64,000 bases of DNA from IMCC45349 sp047219225 (lineage in GTDB: Bacteria > Bacteroidota > Bacteroidia > Flavobacteriales > Flavobacteriaceae), in assembly GCF_047219225.1 (NCBI RefSeq), contig NZ_CP178208.1, positions 186,001 through 250,000 on the forward strand, given 5' to 3'. This document shows, in pieces, positions 62,631 through 64,000 of the stretch. The stretch's first letter is position 1. Each line of letters starts with the position of its first letter. Made by a program: the position numbers and the translations under genes. The notes beneath the pieces were generated by a model that did not search any database, had not been told where the DNA came from, and saw only the letters and a list, made by a program, of their open reading frames with translations.

Positions 62631-63011
62631 ATGAGTTTTTATAAGAAAGAGCTAATACGAATTAAAGATGATTGTTATTCTAATCAATGGCAAATAGATA
62701 CTGTTATTGGATTAAGAAATTACATTAACAATAACTTTAATGAAAAATTAAATTTAGACCTCTTTTCCCGTATTCGATTTGTTTCAAAATACCACCTATT
62801 AAGACTATTTAAAAGATATTATGGTCAAACTCCAAATCAATACTTAATTGATAAACGAATTGAAAAAGCCAAAGAGTTTATTAAAAATGGTTTATCTATT
62901 TCAGAAACCTGTTACGAAGTTGGTTTTGAAAGCTTAGGTTCGTTTAGCACTTTATTTAAAAGAAAAACTGGCTTTACACCTAGAGCATATCAAAAGCGCA
63001 ATTTTCGATAA
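62631..63011 (+). CDS. Minimal AraC-type regulator (HTH only)
   Basis: The 126-residue protein consists almost only of the two AraC HTH motifs: LNLDLFSRIRFVSKYHLLRLFKRYYGQTPNQYL and SISETCYEVGFESLGSFSTLFKRKTGFTPRAY. It has no sensing domain. Such short forms usually act as activators of nearby genes; here the VOC gene 59 bp downstream is the likely target. A −7-like TAACTTTG (62589-62596) lies 35 bp before the ATG. Confidence 0.88.
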   Translation: MSFYKKELIRIKDDCYSNQWQIDTVIGLRNYINNNFNEKLNLDLFSRIRFVSKYHLLRLFKRYYGQTPNQYLIDKRIEKAKEFIKNGLSISETCYEVGFESLGSFSTLFKRKTGFTPRAYQKRNFR

Positions 63012-63070
63012 ATTTATCTGATTACGATTTTAAATCTTTGCATCATCAAATTACATTTAAACTTAAAATC

Positions 63071-63466
63071 ATGAAAATTAAACTTGTAAGTATTCCTGTA
63101 GAAGATCAAGAAAAAGCACTTGAATTTTATACTGAAAAATTAAACTTTATTAAGAAAATTGATATTCCAGTTGGTGATGGTAATAGGTGGCTAACTTTAG
63201 TTGCAAACGAAGAACAAGATGGACCAGAGCTATTATTAGAGCCTGCTCCTAAACATTTTGAACCTTCAAAAGTATATCAAAAAGCACTTTTTGATGCTGG
63301 TATTCCATACACACAGTTTGATGTTTTGGATATTGAAAAAGAATATGAAAAATTATCTAATTTAGGAGTTAAATTTAGTGTAAAGCCAACAGAAATGGGA
63401 ACGGTTAAAATTGCTGTTTTTGATGACACTTGTGGTAATTATTTGCAAATAGTCGAAACTTTATAA
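63071..63466 (+). CDS. VOC-fold (glyoxalase/dioxygenase superfamily) protein
   Basis: The 131-residue cytosolic protein has the paired beta-alpha-beta-beta-beta pattern of the vicinal-oxygen-chelate fold: VSIPVEDQEKALEFYTEKLN, RWLTLVANEEQDGPELLLEP, and the C-terminal FDDTCGNYLQIVE with a metal-ligand Glu candidate. I chose ATG 63071 because the sequence before it is not family-like. It sits downstream of the minimal AraC gene and directly before another VOC-type gene. The substrate is unknown. Confidence 0.85.
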   Translation: MKIKLVSIPVEDQEKALEFYTEKLNFIKKIDIPVGDGNRWLTLVANEEQDGPELLLEPAPKHFEPSKVYQKALFDAGIPYTQFDVLDIEKEYEKLSNLGVKFSVKPTEMGTVKIAVFDDTCGNYLQIVETL

Positions 63467-63480
63467 ATAACACACAACTT

Positions 63481-64000
63481 ATGAAACGTATAATAACATT
63501 AATAATACTTGGAATTCTTTTTGTTAGCTGCTCAAACTCTAAAGCTGAAGAGAAATTAACTAAAGAATTAAATCAAATGGAACAAGAAAAAGATAGTCTG
63601 CAAAATATAATAAGTAATAATAAAAGCAATAATCAAGTTACAAGCTTTCTAACATTTCAAAATGATGATGCAGAAGAAGCAATAAACCTTTATGTTGAGT
63701 TATTTGACAATTCTAAAATTATTGATTTAAAACGATGGGAACAAGGAAGTCCAGGGAAAGAAGGAAAAATAATGCATGCTACTTTTAGTTTAAACGGAAA
63801 ACTCTTTATGTGTAGTGATAGTCCAATTAAACATGATTGGAACTTTACTCCAGGAGTATCCAACTTTGTAGAATGTAAGGATGAAAAAGAACTTGAGTAC
63901 TTATTTACAAAGCTATCTGAAAACGGAACAGTAATGATGCCTTTAGAAAACTATGGATTTAGTAAAAAGTTTGGTTTTGTTGCAGACAAATTTGGAGTTT
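63481..64000 (+). CDS. PhnB-like VOC lipoprotein, 3' end outside window
   Basis: The frame starts ATG at 63481 with a lipoprotein signal (IILGILFVSCSNSKAEEKL; Cys 17), a short coiled-coil-like linker (about 22-45) and a PhnB/3-demethylubiquinone-methyltransferase-like VOC domain: SFLTFQNDDAEEAINLYVEL, GKIMHATFSLNGKLFMCSDS, NWNFTPGVS-like region and GFSKKFGFVADKFGV at the window edge. The fold is usually cytosolic, so a lipid-anchored version is unusual. It follows the cytosolic VOC gene by 14 bp, so the two are likely one operon. Confidence 0.8.
   Translation, partial: MKRIITLIILGILFVSCSNSKAEEKLTKELNQMEQEKDSLQNIISNNKSNNQVTSFLTFQNDDAEEAINLYVELFDNSKIIDLKRWEQGSPGKEGKIMHATFSLNGKLFMCSDSPIKHDWNFTPGVSNFVECKDEKELEYLFTKLSENGTVMMPLENYGFSKKFGFVADKFGV

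Overview
This AT-rich 64 kb window comes from a Bacteroidetes chromosome, most likely the family Flavobacteriaceae. The evidence is: giant secreted proteins with Bacteroidetes-type C-terminal sorting domains (type IX secretion), an Oar-like TonB-dependent receptor, the rpsF-rpsR-rplI gene order, a LytTR response regulator, and promoters of the TTTG-N20-TAnnTTTG form. The window has a conserved core half (about 42-59 kb) and an accessory half (about 5-42 kb, plus a small patch at 59-60.7 kb).

Layout. (1) 0-4.7 kb: part of a type IV pilus / type II secretion-like apparatus. A PilN-PilO-like pair on + converges with a minus-strand operon of a lipoprotein, a PilP/GspC-like protein, a bactofilin-like pseudopilin, two small pseudopilins and GspF. 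(2) 5-23.4 kb: two RHS polymorphic-toxin modules in the same orientation. Each has an RHS partner protein, an RHS core protein with a signal peptide, and a small lipoprotein that is the candidate immunity gene. The cores are identical over about 1,174 residues and then switch to unrelated tips: an M91-like zinc metalloprotease (module A) and an L,D-transpeptidase-like domain (module B). Between the modules lie a primase remnant, a 671-bp tandem duplication carrying an XRE regulator, and tRNA-like scraps, which look like the remains of an integrative element. (3) 23.4-24 kb: a gene-free junction with a tRNA-Met 3' half still attached to its terminator, helically phased repeats and a long hairpin. 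(4) 24-42 kb: three co-directional surface/secreted proteins sharing one C-terminal module: a 3,126-residue HYR adhesin with 19 exact 240-bp repeats, a 248-residue stand-alone version of the C-terminal module, and a 2,454-residue choice-of-anchor/GEVED/LamG protein. (5) 42-59 kb: housekeeping genes (hisS, an Oar-like receptor, ribosomal proteins S6/S18/L9, a LytTR regulator, priA, yihY, nadC, rlmH, hpf, an M3 peptidase, an acyl-CoA synthetase, rdgB). (6) 59-60.7 kb: an alpha/beta hydrolase and a small exported protein flanked by long palindromes, resembling mobile gene cassettes. (7) 60.7-64 kb: AraC regulators, a small membrane protein and VOC-fold proteins.

How the parts may work together. 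The RHS modules, the surface adhesins and the pilus-like machine are all envelope functions. A 17-bp palindrome lies upstream of both the pilus operon and RHS operon A, suggesting a shared regulator. The two smaller members of the adhesin group share a second upstream element containing direct repeats about 20-21 bp apart. The RHS region is the most unusual part: recent gene conversion or duplication has homogenised the cores while leaving the toxin tips and immunity genes different.
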